A stretch of 64,000 nucleotides of DNA from contig CALIHP010000043.1 in NCBI GenBank assembly GCA_938020565.1, forward strand, positions 1-64,000, written 5' to 3'. The position numbers and the translations under genes were made by a program. Source of the stretch: an uncultured Anaerolineaceae bacterium (lineage in GTDB: Bacteria > Chloroflexota > Anaerolineae > Anaerolineales > Anaerolineaceae). Shown here piece after piece: positions 7,801 to 16,351 of this stretch (within the stretch, counting starts at the first letter, position 1; each line of letters starts with the position of its first letter). The notes under the pieces were generated by a model. That model was not told where the DNA came from. It did not search any database and saw only the letters and a program-made list of their open reading frames with translations.

Positions 7801-8922
7801 TTGGAAGATATTCATAGTGAACGAATTCAACGGATTGCGGCGCAGGCGAGGGCTGCCGGGCTGGACGCGGTCGCGCTGACGCCGTCGCCGAACTTTGTCT
7901 GGGCGACCGGGCTCCGGAAACATTTATCGGAGCGTCCCTGCGTCTTAATCATTCGCGCGGACGGTGTATTCGGCGTCATCGCCGCCGGATTCGAGATCCC
8001 CTCGATCCAGGAGGTTTTCCCGGGAATCCTGCCGTTCCCGTTTCAGGATACGCCGGCGCGCTGGGGCGAGGCGTTCGCCGAGGCGGGAAAGAGAATGGGG
8101 CTGAACGGGAGAACGATCGGCGTTGAACCGCGGCATTTCCGTTTCCATGAATTTTCTTTCCTGACGGAAAACGTTGCAGGGCTGCGCCTGGTTGGCGCGG
8201 CGGAGCTCTTCGCCGGGCTGCGGCTGCGAAAAACGGCGGACGAGCTGGCGAAAATGAAAAAAGCGGCGCGGATCGCCGAGCGGGCGCTTGAAGACACGCT
8301 CCCGATTATCAAGCCGGGCGTCCGCGAGATCGAGATCGCGGATACGTTGATTGGAAACCTGATCCGAAATGGAAGCCAGGTTGAATTGCCGTTCGATCCG
8401 ATTATCGGGAGCGGCCCGAACAGCGCCGATCCGCACGCGGCCGTCAGCAAGCGCGAGGTTCAGCCGGGCGAGTTTGTCCTGGTTGATTGGGGCGCGCGTT
8501 ATGACGGATACTGCTCCGACCTGACGCGGACGTTCGCGGTAGGCGAAGCGTCGGAGGAGATGCGGACGGTTTACGGGACGGTTCTGGCCGCGAATCGCGC
8601 GGCGGCGGCCTTCGCGCGGCCCGGCGTTCGAGCGGGGGACGTCGACGGCGCGGCGCGATCGGTTATTCGCGCGGCCGGTTACGGCGATTTCTTTACTCAT
8701 CGGTTGGGCCACGGACTGGGAATGGAATGCCATGAGGATCCGTACATGTTCGCGGAAAATGACCTGACGCTGGAACTGGGAACGGTTTTCACGGACGAGC
8801 CGGGTATCTACCTTCCCGGCCGCTTCGGCGTTCGAATCGAGGACGATCTGGTCGTCACCGATTCGGGCTGCGAAGCGCTGACTTCGTTTCCGCGCGAGCT
8901 GCGGATTCTGAACGCAAGTTGA
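7801..8922 (+). CDS. M24 family Xaa-Pro aminopeptidase
   Basis: 373 residues starting at TTG 7801, chosen because AAGGAGG lies about 6 bases upstream. The N-terminal creatinase-like domain (about 1-130) is followed by the pita-bread peptidase domain. The five dinuclear-metal ligands are visible: Asp in VLVDWGARYDGYCSDLTRTF (two of them), His in THRLGHGLGMECHEDPY, Glu in FTDEPGIY and Glu in GVRIEDDLVV. It should remove N-terminal residues preceding proline in cytoplasmic peptide turnover. It is close behind the GT-C-like gene and 31 bases before the MBL hydrolase, in a likely plus-strand operon. Confidence 0.92.
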   Translation: MEDIHSERIQRIAAQARAAGLDAVALTPSPNFVWATGLRKHLSERPCVLIIRADGVFGVIAAGFEIPSIQEVFPGILPFPFQDTPARWGEAFAEAGKRMGLNGRTIGVEPRHFRFHEFSFLTENVAGLRLVGAAELFAGLRLRKTADELAKMKKAARIAERALEDTLPIIKPGVREIEIADTLIGNLIRNGSQVELPFDPIIGSGPNSADPHAAVSKREVQPGEFVLVDWGARYDGYCSDLTRTFAVGEASEEMRTVYGTVLAANRAAAAFARPGVRAGDVDGAARSVIRAAGYGDFFTHRLGHGLGMECHEDPYMFAENDLTLELGTVFTDEPGIYLPGRFGVRIEDDLVVTDSGCEALTSFPRELRILNAS

Positions 8923-8953
8923 TCAGCAGTTCGTGCGGAAGGACGGAGGACGG

Positions 8954-9610
8954 ATGGAACTGACGAATTACACGTATGAAAGCTTGCGCATGGTCCCGAT
9001 TCAGACAGGATCCATGGCGAATAATTGTTATATTGTCGCCGATACGGAACGGAAAGAATGCGTCGTAATCGACGCGTCGTTCGATTTTCAGCAGGTGCTC
9101 CAAAAAATTGAGGAAGAAGGCTGGCGATGGACGGCGCTTTGGCTGACGCACGCGCATTTTGACCATATCTATGGGGCGAAATTGACGGAGACCGAAGGCC
9201 GCGACGTCCCGATCGCGCTTCATCCAGACGACGAAGCGATCCGTACGGGCGGCGGATCGGCCCGCCCGGGCCAGGCCCGCGGGGGAAACTGCCCCCCTCC
9301 GCGGATTTTGATTGCGGACGGGACGCGCCTGTCGGTTGGGAGGTACGATTTTACCGTGCTGCATACGCCGGGCCATTCCCCCGGATCGGTCTGTTTTTAT
9401 TGTGAATCGGCGGGCTGGCTTTTCAGCGGCGATACGGTTTTTTACCATGATCATGGCAGGACCGATCTTCTCGGCGGATCGCAGCGGCAAATCGAAGCCA
9501 GCATCAATACCAAGGTGCTGACGCTTCCGGACGAGACGCTGATTTTTCCTGGACACGAAGCGTTTACGTCCGTCGGCGCGGAGCGCCCCTTCTTTGGACA
9601 ATATTTTTAA
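8954..9610 (+). CDS. MBL-fold metallo-hydrolase (glyoxalase II-like)
   Basis: 218 residues from ATG 8954, preceded by a GGACGGAGGA site; GTG 8933 is an alternative. Metal-binding motifs are complete: THAHFDHIYG, HTPGHSPGSVCFY, FSGDTVFYHDHGRTDLLGG and FPGHEAFTS. This is the order seen in the YcbL/glyoxalase II-like group of MBL hydrolases, which cleave thioesters or related bonds. A glycine/proline-rich insertion (RTGGGSARPGQARGG) lies in the loop between strands where other members have a short helix. The exact substrate is not predictable. The next gene begins 2 bases after its stop codon. Confidence 0.88.
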   Translation: MELTNYTYESLRMVPIQTGSMANNCYIVADTERKECVVIDASFDFQQVLQKIEEEGWRWTALWLTHAHFDHIYGAKLTETEGRDVPIALHPDDEAIRTGGGSARPGQARGGNCPPPRILIADGTRLSVGRYDFTVLHTPGHSPGSVCFYCESAGWLFSGDTVFYHDHGRTDLLGGSQRQIEASINTKVLTLPDETLIFPGHEAFTSVGAERPFFGQYF

Positions 9611-9612
9611 CA

Positions 9613-11100
9613 ATGGACAAATTGAGGCGGCTGAACGTTCGGAAAAACTGGCGGGCTGTAATGGTCTGGATCGGTTTTGTCTGTCTGGCGCTGCTGACGG
9701 CGGGCTGCAACACGCCCATGCCGGCAGTTTTCACGGAAGCCGCGGCGGGGGGGGGAGCGACGGATCCCGAAGCGGCGGTGCAGGCGATTCTCCCGACGCG
9801 GACCGCGAGCGTCACGCCGTTGCCGACGGCAACGCCGGTTCCAGCTTACCTGAGCGTTAAGCCGGAGGACCTGGATGGGTTGAAGATCCATGTCTGGCAT
9901 GGGTTCCGCGATCAGGTTCAGGCGGCGTTCGACGCGTTCGTCGACGCGTTTAACGATGAAAACGCGTTTGGGATTGTCGTTTCGGCGGACAGCATGATTT
10001 CCGACGTCAATCTCAGTGATCGTGTCCTGGCCGGAAAAGAAAACAAGGAACATCCGAACCTGATTTTTTCCACGGCGGATTATTTCCGTTTCTGGAGCGG
10101 GGAAGGAGTTCTTTTCACGCCGTTGGACGATTACTTCGCGCATCCGCAGTACGGTCTGGCCCCGGAACGGATCAGAGCGATCGACGCGCGGATCCCGGTA
10201 CCGGGGAAGCGAACGGTTTTTCCGCTTTGGTACACGCCGTACTTCCTTTTTTATAACGATACCTGGGGCCAGCGGTTAGGTTTTTCCGGACCTCCGGAAA
10301 CGTTCGAGGCGTTCGCGGAGCAGAGCTGCGCCGCATATCAGGCGCTTATGGACGACGAAGACCGCGAGAATAACGGGACCGGCGGCTGGATTATATCCGG
10401 CGCTCCCGGAACGGCGGTCAGCTGGCTCAGCGCGTTTGAGGCTGGAAAAATCGATTTCTCGGACCTTTCCGCGGCGGCGCCGGGAGAAGCGTTCCTGAAA
10501 GCGGTCAGCGCGCTGCGGAAGCTGTTTGACGATGGCTGTGTCTGGCAGAGCCGGCTTTCGGAGCCTTACGCTTATTTCGCTGATCATGAGGCGCTTTTTT
10601 ATTCAGGAACAGCGGCTGATCTTCCGTTTCAGCGGATCGCGTTTGCTGAATCCGAAACGAACAGCGCGGACGATTGGCGGCTGATTCCCTATCCAGGAAT
10701 ATACGGGGAGCGGACCGAGGTTTTTGCTGAGACGTTTTCGGCTGGTATTGTTGTCCAGTCGGCCGCGGAGCAGTTCGCTTCCTGGCTGTTCCTGTCGTAC
10801 ATTTTAGATGAAGCCCGGCTGTCCGATTGGGCGGGCGCGGCGATGGGGATCCCGATCGTGGGCGAGGCGGGACTTTCTTCGAACGTTCGGAAGAAGCTGG
10901 ACCGGAAGCTGGCGGCGGCGCTTTACGATGGGGCCGAGCCGACGGCTTACGAATTTCCGGCGAATTGGATTACGGTCAAGCCGGTTTTAGCGGATGGGTT
11001 CGCGTTCGCGTTTGCTCCTGGCGCGACGATCGATTCCGCGCCGGTTATTTGGGAACAGGTCTTGCAGACGATCAAGGAAATCAGTCAATTGAGGAGATGA
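9613..11100 (+). CDS. Extracellular solute-binding lipoprotein, family 1 type
   Basis: 495 residues. Signal peptide with lipobox LLTAGC (Cys about residue 33), then a TPT-type linker (PLPTATPVP) and a periplasmic-binding-protein fold: LDGLKIHVWHGFRDQVQAAF starts the family 1 domain, and FPLWYTPYFLFYN is the typical hinge region. By family it would capture a carbohydrate for an ABC importer. No permease or ATPase gene is adjacent, so its transporter is elsewhere or it acts as a receptor. The start is close behind the MBL gene. Its stop codon overlaps a possible ATG of the next lipoprotein gene. Confidence 0.8.
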   Translation: MDKLRRLNVRKNWRAVMVWIGFVCLALLTAGCNTPMPAVFTEAAAGGGATDPEAAVQAILPTRTASVTPLPTATPVPAYLSVKPEDLDGLKIHVWHGFRDQVQAAFDAFVDAFNDENAFGIVVSADSMISDVNLSDRVLAGKENKEHPNLIFSTADYFRFWSGEGVLFTPLDDYFAHPQYGLAPERIRAIDARIPVPGKRTVFPLWYTPYFLFYNDTWGQRLGFSGPPETFEAFAEQSCAAYQALMDDEDRENNGTGGWIISGAPGTAVSWLSAFEAGKIDFSDLSAAAPGEAFLKAVSALRKLFDDGCVWQSRLSEPYAYFADHEALFYSGTAADLPFQRIAFAESETNSADDWRLIPYPGIYGERTEVFAETFSAGIVVQSAAEQFASWLFLSYILDEARLSDWAGAAMGIPIVGEAGLSSNVRKKLDRKLAAALYDGAEPTAYEFPANWITVKPVLADGFAFAFAPGATIDSAPVIWEQVLQTIKEISQLRR

Positions 11101-11114
11101 AGGCGGGTTTTGAA

Positions 11115-12557
11115 ATGCGAAAAGGTATCGAAATGATCTGTTTAGGGCTGTTATTGACGCTGGGGGTCAGCGCCTGTTCAACGTTCGTTCCCGCGCCAAT
11201 CGAACGGACGGATCAGGCCGCGGCGACGGCGCGGGTTGAAACCGAGATCGCGGACCGCGTTTATCAGACCGTGACACGGGAGGCGCTGGAAGCGCTGATC
11301 CGGAAGCTGTCTGAAACGCCGACGGCGTCGATAACGCCTACGTTGGCCCCGACGGCTACGGCGACGCTAGTCTCAACTTCGACAGAGACGCCGACGGCTA
11401 CGTTTACGTTAACCCCGACGGCCACGCTGACCTCTACTTCGACTCGGACGTTGACTTTTACTCCGATTCCGACCTTTACTCCGACTCGGACGATGACTTT
11501 CACTCCGGTCCCGACCTCTACTCCGACTCGGACGTTGACTTTTACTCCGATTCCGACCTCTACTCCGACTCGGACGATGACTTTCACTTCGGCTCCGACT
11601 TCAACTTTCACTTCGGTCCCGACTTCCATTCCGACGGAAACGGTCGGGCCAGCTTTGACCGGGACCGCTCCGCTGACTTTGCCGTTCGCGCCGACGGCGG
11701 ACGATGGGTCTTGTCTTTTCTGTACCCGGGAGTTTAAAGCGCCGCCGCGACCGGGCCAGACGATCGCTCCAACGGCTGCGCTGGCGGAAACCGCGGATGC
11801 GGATAGCTCCCTGGAGCGTCCAGGTCCGGTTTTCCCGGCTGAACCCACGGATGACGGTGGATCGGCTTCCTTTGGACCGGACCGGGAAACTGCGTTGACG
11901 CCGGCGGATTCTCCGGAGGACATCTCTGGCGTTCCGGAGCTGGTTATCACAGCGGTTCCGTCCGAATCCACTCGTGCTGTGACGGCTGTGCCCGGGACGG
12001 ACGAGGCCAGCGCGCGGGTCCGCGTTCTTTCCGTTGCGTCGGGGGAACCCTATCCGGTCAGCGTCCGGCAGCATAAGCCTGCCCTGATCTATACGGTTGA
12101 TGGCTCCGACTTAAAGCTGACGGTACGTGACCCGGATGCGGCGAATTCGTTCCGGCTGCTCACCCGCGACATGGGCGTCCTGATTTCGGATAGCGATCAG
12201 AAGTTTGATCTGATTTTTTCTGTTCCGGCGGAGGTTGAGCTCGTGGAATTAGCGGAAATCGCGGTCGATAAAACGCGCATGGAAGCGACGTTCCGAACAG
12301 AGCCTGGGCCTGCCGTGATCCCGGTTCGAATACCTGTCGGCGCGGGGGTGCGGTTTTCTGTGCGTTTCGACCAGCGTTCCTCCGGAACGGTCGATTTCGT
12401 TCCCTGGAGCGGCTCGCCGGTAACGTTCGGTCCAGTTCGCCAGGTCGATTGGGAATCGTGCTGCGGATTGACCGAGATTTATTTTGTCGTTCTTCGGTCC
12501 GGTTCCGGAGCCGCATTTTTCAGCGCGGAGCTGATCCCCGGAATTTTCGGGAACTAA
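11115..12557 (+). CDS. TPT-repeat lipoprotein of unknown function
   Basis: 480 residues from ATG 11115, which gives a clean signal peptide with lipobox LGVSAC. ATG 11097, overlapping the upstream stop, is an in-frame alternative. After a helical stretch (about 35-65) comes a Thr/Pro-rich linker of about 110 residues (TPT, TFTP, TSTP repeats), which would span the cell wall. The C-terminal 170 residues look like a beta-sandwich binding module with PVSVRQHKPALIYTV and TVDFVPWSGSPVTFG. I do not recognise this module. It is probably co-transcribed with the solute-binding lipoprotein upstream. An extracellular anchoring role is inferred from architecture only. Confidence 0.75.
   Translation: MRKGIEMICLGLLLTLGVSACSTFVPAPIERTDQAAATARVETEIADRVYQTVTREALEALIRKLSETPTASITPTLAPTATATLVSTSTETPTATFTLTPTATLTSTSTRTLTFTPIPTFTPTRTMTFTPVPTSTPTRTLTFTPIPTSTPTRTMTFTSAPTSTFTSVPTSIPTETVGPALTGTAPLTLPFAPTADDGSCLFCTREFKAPPRPGQTIAPTAALAETADADSSLERPGPVFPAEPTDDGGSASFGPDRETALTPADSPEDISGVPELVITAVPSESTRAVTAVPGTDEASARVRVLSVASGEPYPVSVRQHKPALIYTVDGSDLKLTVRDPDAANSFRLLTRDMGVLISDSDQKFDLIFSVPAEVELVELAEIAVDKTRMEATFRTEPGPAVIPVRIPVGAGVRFSVRFDQRSSGTVDFVPWSGSPVTFGPVRQVDWESCCGLTEIYFVVLRSGSGAAFFSAELIPGIFGN
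11442..11609 (+). repeat. 42-bp tandem repeat (four units) encoding TPT linker
   Basis: Four consecutive 42-base units, each 14 codons (TRTLTFTPIPTFTP and variants). Units 1 and 3 carry L/I and units 2 and 4 carry M/V, so an 84-base doubled period is visible, suggesting duplication of a pair. The frame is preserved throughout. Confidence 0.85.
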
Positions 12558-12626
12558 GCGGCGGATTTAAACGTATTAGCGATATGAGGATGAAACATGA
12601 CATCATGGCTTGAAAGAGGTGGTTTA

Positions 12627-13709
12627 ATGAAAAAAATAATGGTTCTGATCGGCGTTTTTGGGTTGATCCTGATGATAGCGCTGTCCGCGGCGGCGCAGTC
12701 TACGACGATGATCGGCGGGTCGATACGTTTCGCGCCCGGCGCGACGAGTCAGGTGATCAGCGGGCGGCTCGACGGCGGGGTTGCGGTGCGCTATGAGTTC
12801 TACGCTTCCGCGAATCAGTCTGCAACGATTACGCTGAATTCGGACACGAACGCCGCGGTTCTGGGCGTGAAAACGCTGACGGGGCAGGTCCTGCTGAGTC
12901 TGGACGCGCGCAGCGCGACGTTTGGGATGCCGCTGCCGGTTTCGGGCGGATACGAATTGCTCGTGTATAATCCGGGGCCGATAGCGACAAATTTTTCGTT
13001 CCTGCTTTCTATTCCGCCGATTTCGACGAAGCCAGCCCAGACCGCGATTCCGGCGAATCCATATTACCCTGTCCCGGGTTCCTGGCAATATCGGTTGGGC
13101 GGAACGATCCAATTCGCAAAGGGCGAAACGATGACAGAGATCGCCGGTACGGCGGAGGGGGGGAGCTGTACCCGGTACGATTTTTACGCCGGGAACGATT
13201 ACCTGCTTCTGGCGACCGTTTCGTCGGATAATTCCCGGGTGAATCTGGGACTGTCGGATAATACCGGGACGCTCTACGTCAGCAATGCGAATCAATTCGG
13301 GACGATTCGGCAGCTTTTGTCGAAAACGACGAAGTATAATCTTGACGTCTGCAACCCGGATATGGCGGCGACTGGGTTCCGGCTGACGTTCGTTATCCCG
13401 GCGCGGGTCCGCTTCGCCCCGAACACGAACAGCACGCGGCTGACCGGGGCGGTCAAAGCCAACGGCGTCGTTTCGTATACCGCCTATGCAGCGGCGGGAC
13501 AAACGATGATAGTCGGGCTCCAGAGCGGAACGACTCAGCCGAACGCTTTCCTGCGAATCAGCGGTATTGAAGACGGGACCGTTTTCCTGGATCATACGGC
13601 GAAGCTAACATATTGGAGCGGCGTGCTGCCGCGGCGGCAGGACTACCTGATCGAGGTGGTTTCTTTCCAGCAAGCGACGAATTATTCGCTATCGATTCAA
13701 ATCTATTAA
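12627..13709 (+). CDS. Secreted protein with three PPC-like beta-sandwich repeats
   Basis: 360 residues from ATG 12627, preceded by AAAGAGGTGG; ATG 12597 is less likely. A cleavable signal peptide (MKKIMVLIGVFGLILMIALSAAA) is followed by three repeats of about 105 residues beginning near 30, 150 and 255. Each repeat has the pattern IRFAPG..S..I.G, then YEFYA..NQS.TITL.S and a closing Y.L.V.NP strand. The third copy ends in VLPRRQDYLIEVVSF..ATNYSLSI, which is the form of the bacterial pre-peptidase C-terminal (PPC-like) domain common in Chloroflexi secreted proteins. No catalytic domain is present, so this is probably a surface binding or structural protein. Confidence 0.75.
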   Translation: MKKIMVLIGVFGLILMIALSAAAQSTTMIGGSIRFAPGATSQVISGRLDGGVAVRYEFYASANQSATITLNSDTNAAVLGVKTLTGQVLLSLDARSATFGMPLPVSGGYELLVYNPGPIATNFSFLLSIPPISTKPAQTAIPANPYYPVPGSWQYRLGGTIQFAKGETMTEIAGTAEGGSCTRYDFYAGNDYLLLATVSSDNSRVNLGLSDNTGTLYVSNANQFGTIRQLLSKTTKYNLDVCNPDMAATGFRLTFVIPARVRFAPNTNSTRLTGAVKANGVVSYTAYAAAGQTMIVGLQSGTTQPNAFLRISGIEDGTVFLDHTAKLTYWSGVLPRRQDYLIEVVSFQQATNYSLSIQIY

Positions 13710-13736
13710 AGGTTCTGAGCTGGATATTGCGGCTGA

Positions 13737-13785
13737 GGGCGTCTCGAAACCATTCAGGAAAAAAGCGTTTTGAGACGCTCTTTTT
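13737..13785 (+). terminator. Rho-independent terminator
   Basis: A 14-base stem (GGGCGTCTCGAAAC pairing with GTTTTGAGACGCTC, with G-U pairs), a 16-base loop and five T residues. It ends the transcript of the triple-repeat secreted protein. Confidence 0.85.
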
Positions 13786-13854
13786 CCGGATATAACAGGG
13801 ATGAGTCTTTTTTCGAGCTGCCGCGTATATAAAAATAAGAAATGGAGGGCGCGT

Positions 13855-14058
13855 ATGAACGACGATCGTCAGGGATGTCTTGGATTTTTTCTTAAAACTT
13901 TTCTTTTGTCGAAAATTTATAACTGGCTTCAGGAGACGTTCGGTTATAAATCGGGGAATTGCTGCGGCTGCGGCTGCGGGCTGATTATTCTGGTCGTCTG
14001 CGGCGTGATTTTCCTGAAGCTATTCTTCGGGACGGATTTTCTGGATTTCGGGTTTTAG
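13855..14058 (+). CDS. Cys-rich single-pass membrane mini-protein
   Basis: 67 residues from ATG 13855, with TGGAGGG 5-10 bases upstream; a start at 13801 is also open. An amphipathic N-terminal half (FFLKTFLLSKIYNWLQETF) is followed by a cluster of four cysteines, NCCGCGCG, directly before a single hydrophobic helix (LIILVVCGVIFLKLFF). No family is recognised. The cysteine cluster at the membrane edge could bind metal or be acylated; both are guesses. It lies between a strong terminator and the Nudix gene, whose ATG begins 1 base after this stop codon. Confidence 0.6.
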   Translation: MNDDRQGCLGFFLKTFLLSKIYNWLQETFGYKSGNCCGCGCGLIILVVCGVIFLKLFFGTDFLDFGF

Positions 14059-14059
14059 G

Positions 14060-14542
14060 ATGATTCCGCGTTATCAGGTGATTCCGCGGACGTTAATCTT
14101 TGTTTTTCATCGCGATCGCGTGCTTCTCCTTCGCGGGGCGGAGACGAAAAAGAATTTTCCCGGGCTGTATAACGGTTTGGGCGGGCATGTCGAGCATGGG
14201 GAGTCGGTCCTATCTGGCGCGGAACGCGAGCTTTTCGAGGAGAGCGGGATTCAGGGCGTCGAGTTGGAGCTTTGCGGACTGTCGATCGATTCAACGCGTC
14301 CGGACGTCGGCGTCGAGGTGCATGTTTTCCGTGGCGAGGTCGACCGGGAAATTGCGCCCGTCGCGTCCGCCGAAGGCGAGCTCGAATGGGTCCCGGTTTC
14401 GGAGCTCGGGCGGCTTCCCGCGCTCCCGGATCTGGTTCCGTTCGTAGAGCGGGCCTGCGATCGGAAAAGCGGCGGGCGAATTTTCTACGCGGTAGCGAAC
14501 TGGAACGCGGAGACCGGGGAACAGCTCCGATTTTTTGTTTGA
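14060..14542 (+). CDS. Nudix hydrolase
   Basis: 160 residues. A complete Nudix box is present at about residues 36-58: GHVEHGESVLSGAERELFEESGI, in which RELFEE carries the metal-binding glutamates. Upstream, ILVFHRDRVLLLRGAETKK is typical of MutT-like or 8-oxo-dGTP-type members. It would hydrolyse a nucleoside diphosphate linked to another moiety (X); the substrate is not determined. The ATG lies directly after the mini-protein's stop codon and has no good ribosome site of its own, suggesting translational coupling. Confidence 0.88.
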   Translation: MIPRYQVIPRTLIFVFHRDRVLLLRGAETKKNFPGLYNGLGGHVEHGESVLSGAERELFEESGIQGVELELCGLSIDSTRPDVGVEVHVFRGEVDREIAPVASAEGELEWVPVSELGRLPALPDLVPFVERACDRKSGGRIFYAVANWNAETGEQLRFFV

Positions 14543-14602
14543 GGCTTCGGGCCTCGCCGCGCAGATTGGCGCGGATTTTACGATTATCTGACGCAAAAAT
14601 TC

Positions 14603-14631
14603 TCGACCCCTTTTTCGAAGGGGACTATACT
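14603..14631 (+). promoter_or_regulatory. Sigma-70-like promoter for the ROK-like gene
   Basis: TCGACC (14603-14608), a 17-base spacer and TATACT (14626-14631). The predicted transcript would have a leader of about 85 bases before ATG 14725. A small CCCC/GGGG hairpin lies within the spacer. Confidence 0.45.
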
Positions 14632-14724
14632 TAGTTTCGGTTGAATTTAGATTCAAACGGATCGGCGGCGGTTTTTTCCGCCCGTCCGGAGGCAGGGTAA
14701 CGAAACAAAGGAAGGAAATTGAGA

Positions 14725-16113
14725 ATGGAAAAGGTTTTTAAGTCTGTCAAATTGGATATTCGCTGTACCCCGGTTTTAGATCCGGATTATATCCCGTTCG
14801 CGAAGTTTTACGAGGCATTCCTGAAAACGGCGACCGAGCCGATCGCGATTTCGATTGAACGCGAAGACGGTCAGGTTCAGGTTTTTGAAACGAAGATTCA
14901 TGGCATTGCCGAGAAATTTGATGTCGATTATCTCGTTGTTGAACGGATCGTAAAATTCATGATCTGGGCGCGCGGCGGCTTTCGGCTGACGATCAGCGGC
15001 GATCGGAAGATCGGCGAAGCGATCGCGGCGGCGTATTCGGCGGACGGGAAGCGATCGTTCGATTTCCATTTCATGACGAATGTGTATGAAAGGCCGTTTG
15101 AGGTTGTCCTGACGGACTACGCGTCGCGGCCGAGCCCGTACCAGAAATCCGTCTCGATCGGAAGGCATTTAGACGGCTGTCGGATTGGATTTGACGCCGG
15201 CGGTTCCGATCGAAAGGTTTCGGCGGTTATCGACGGCGAGCCGGTTTTCTCTGAAGAGGTCGTCTGGCTCCCGAAGGTGACGGCCGATCCGGCTTATCAC
15301 TATGATGGAATTTTGGACTCGTTCCGCCGCGCCGCCGCGCACCTGCCGCGCGTCGATGCGATCGGCGTTTCTTCGGCTGGTATTTATATCAACAATGAAA
15401 CGAAGGCCGCGTCGCTCTTTCTTCAGGTCCCGAAGGCCGATTTTGAAAAGACGGTGAAGCGGATTTATATTGACGCGGCGAAGGAGATCGGCGCGGATAT
15501 CCCGCTGGTGGTCGCGAACGACGGCGACGTTACGGCGCTGGCAGGGGCGATGAGCCTGAACGCGGATTCGGTTCTGGGGATCGCGATGGGGACGAGCGAG
15601 GCGGCGGGCTTTGTCGATCGTGAAGGCAATATTACGGGCTGGTTGAACGAGCTGGCGTTCGCGCCGGTCGATCTGGCGGAAAACGCGATGATCGATGAAT
15701 GGTCCGGGGATATTGGCTGCGGCGTTAAGTATTTCAGTCAGGACGGCGTGATTAAATTGGCGCCTGCCGCCGGGATTGATTTGTCGGCGGCTGAAACGCC
15801 GGCGGAAAAGCTGAAAATTGTTCAGAAGCTGATGGCTGATGGGGACGGGAACGCTGCGAAGATTTATGAGACGATCGGAGCGTATCTGGGTTACGCGCTG
15901 AAGCTTTATTCGCTTTTCTATGACTTGAAGGAGGTTCTGCTGCTGGGACGCGTCGTTTCAGGGAAGGGCGGCGATGTGCTGCTGGAGACGGCGAAGCAGG
16001 TTCTCGCGGCGGAATATCCGGAGCTGAAGATCAATTTGTCGCTGCCGACGGAGAAAACGCGCCGCGTGGGCCAGTCGGTCGCCGCGGCGAGCTTAGCGGA
16101 GATTCGCAGGTAA
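14725..16113 (+). CDS. ROK/ASKHA-fold sugar kinase-like protein with extra N-terminal domain
   Basis: 462 residues from ATG 14725 (AAGGAAGG 10 bases upstream; TTG 14719 is possible). Residues about 155-462 form an ASKHA kinase: a phosphate-1 loop IGFDAGGSDRKVSAV, the catalytic region VVANDGDVTALAGAM and the second phosphate loop LGIAMGTSEAAGF. These are the ROK family positions. The first about 150 residues are a separate domain with strands and helices (VFETKIHGIAEKFDVDYLVV) that I do not recognise; it is not a winged helix. ROK proteins phosphorylate hexoses or N-acetylhexosamines. The usual ROK zinc motif CxCGxxGC is not seen (GDIGCGVKYFSQ instead), so the substrate is uncertain. Confidence 0.7.
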   Translation: MEKVFKSVKLDIRCTPVLDPDYIPFAKFYEAFLKTATEPIAISIEREDGQVQVFETKIHGIAEKFDVDYLVVERIVKFMIWARGGFRLTISGDRKIGEAIAAAYSADGKRSFDFHFMTNVYERPFEVVLTDYASRPSPYQKSVSIGRHLDGCRIGFDAGGSDRKVSAVIDGEPVFSEEVVWLPKVTADPAYHYDGILDSFRRAAAHLPRVDAIGVSSAGIYINNETKAASLFLQVPKADFEKTVKRIYIDAAKEIGADIPLVVANDGDVTALAGAMSLNADSVLGIAMGTSEAAGFVDREGNITGWLNELAFAPVDLAENAMIDEWSGDIGCGVKYFSQDGVIKLAPAAGIDLSAAETPAEKLKIVQKLMADGDGNAAKIYETIGAYLGYALKLYSLFYDLKEVLLLGRVVSGKGGDVLLETAKQVLAAEYPELKINLSLPTEKTRRVGQSVAAASLAEIRR

Positions 16114-16168
16114 GCGGCTCCGGTTGGAACGGACATGTTCTATTTTCGGATGCGATTGAAGAATCGAG

Positions 16169-16193
16169 GACCTCGCCCCGCGGGGTCTTTTTT
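16169..16193 (+). terminator. Rho-independent terminator
   Basis: A 7-base GC stem (GACCTCG pairing with CGGGGTC, one G-U pair), a 5-base loop and six T residues, 55 bases after the ROK-like gene. Confidence 0.85.
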
Positions 16194-16313
16194 ATGTCGG
16201 GGTGAGCGTTCCGCTGAATGCGCCGCGCTGAAAGGGAAGACAACGTGAGCAGGGAAGCGTCGGAAAATGGACAGGATGGCGATATACCGCGCGTCAGCGT
16301 CAGCGTTTTTTGG

Positions 16314-16319
16314 TACAAT
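16314..16319 (+). promoter_or_regulatory. Promoter -10 element upstream of the methyltransferase
   Basis: TACAAT at 16314-16319 lies 32 bases before ATG 16352, after a T-rich stretch. The matching -35 region (around 16291, GCGTCA) is weak. Confidence 0.35.
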
Positions 16320-16351
16320 AGCGATAGCTCTTAAACGGAAACGAGGACAGG

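Noticed and set aside
7945..8733. Minus-strand ORF of 262 codons opposite the M24 gene
   Set aside because: Low-complexity Arg-rich translation; the plus-strand peptidase has all five metal ligands.
11442..11609. Tandem repeats considered as a CRISPR array
   Set aside because: Units are contiguous without spacers and keep the reading frame of a lipoprotein linker.
12624..13595. Minus-strand ORF of 323 codons opposite the triple-repeat gene
   Set aside because: Composition is Arg/Asn-rich without motifs; the sense protein has a signal peptide and repeats.
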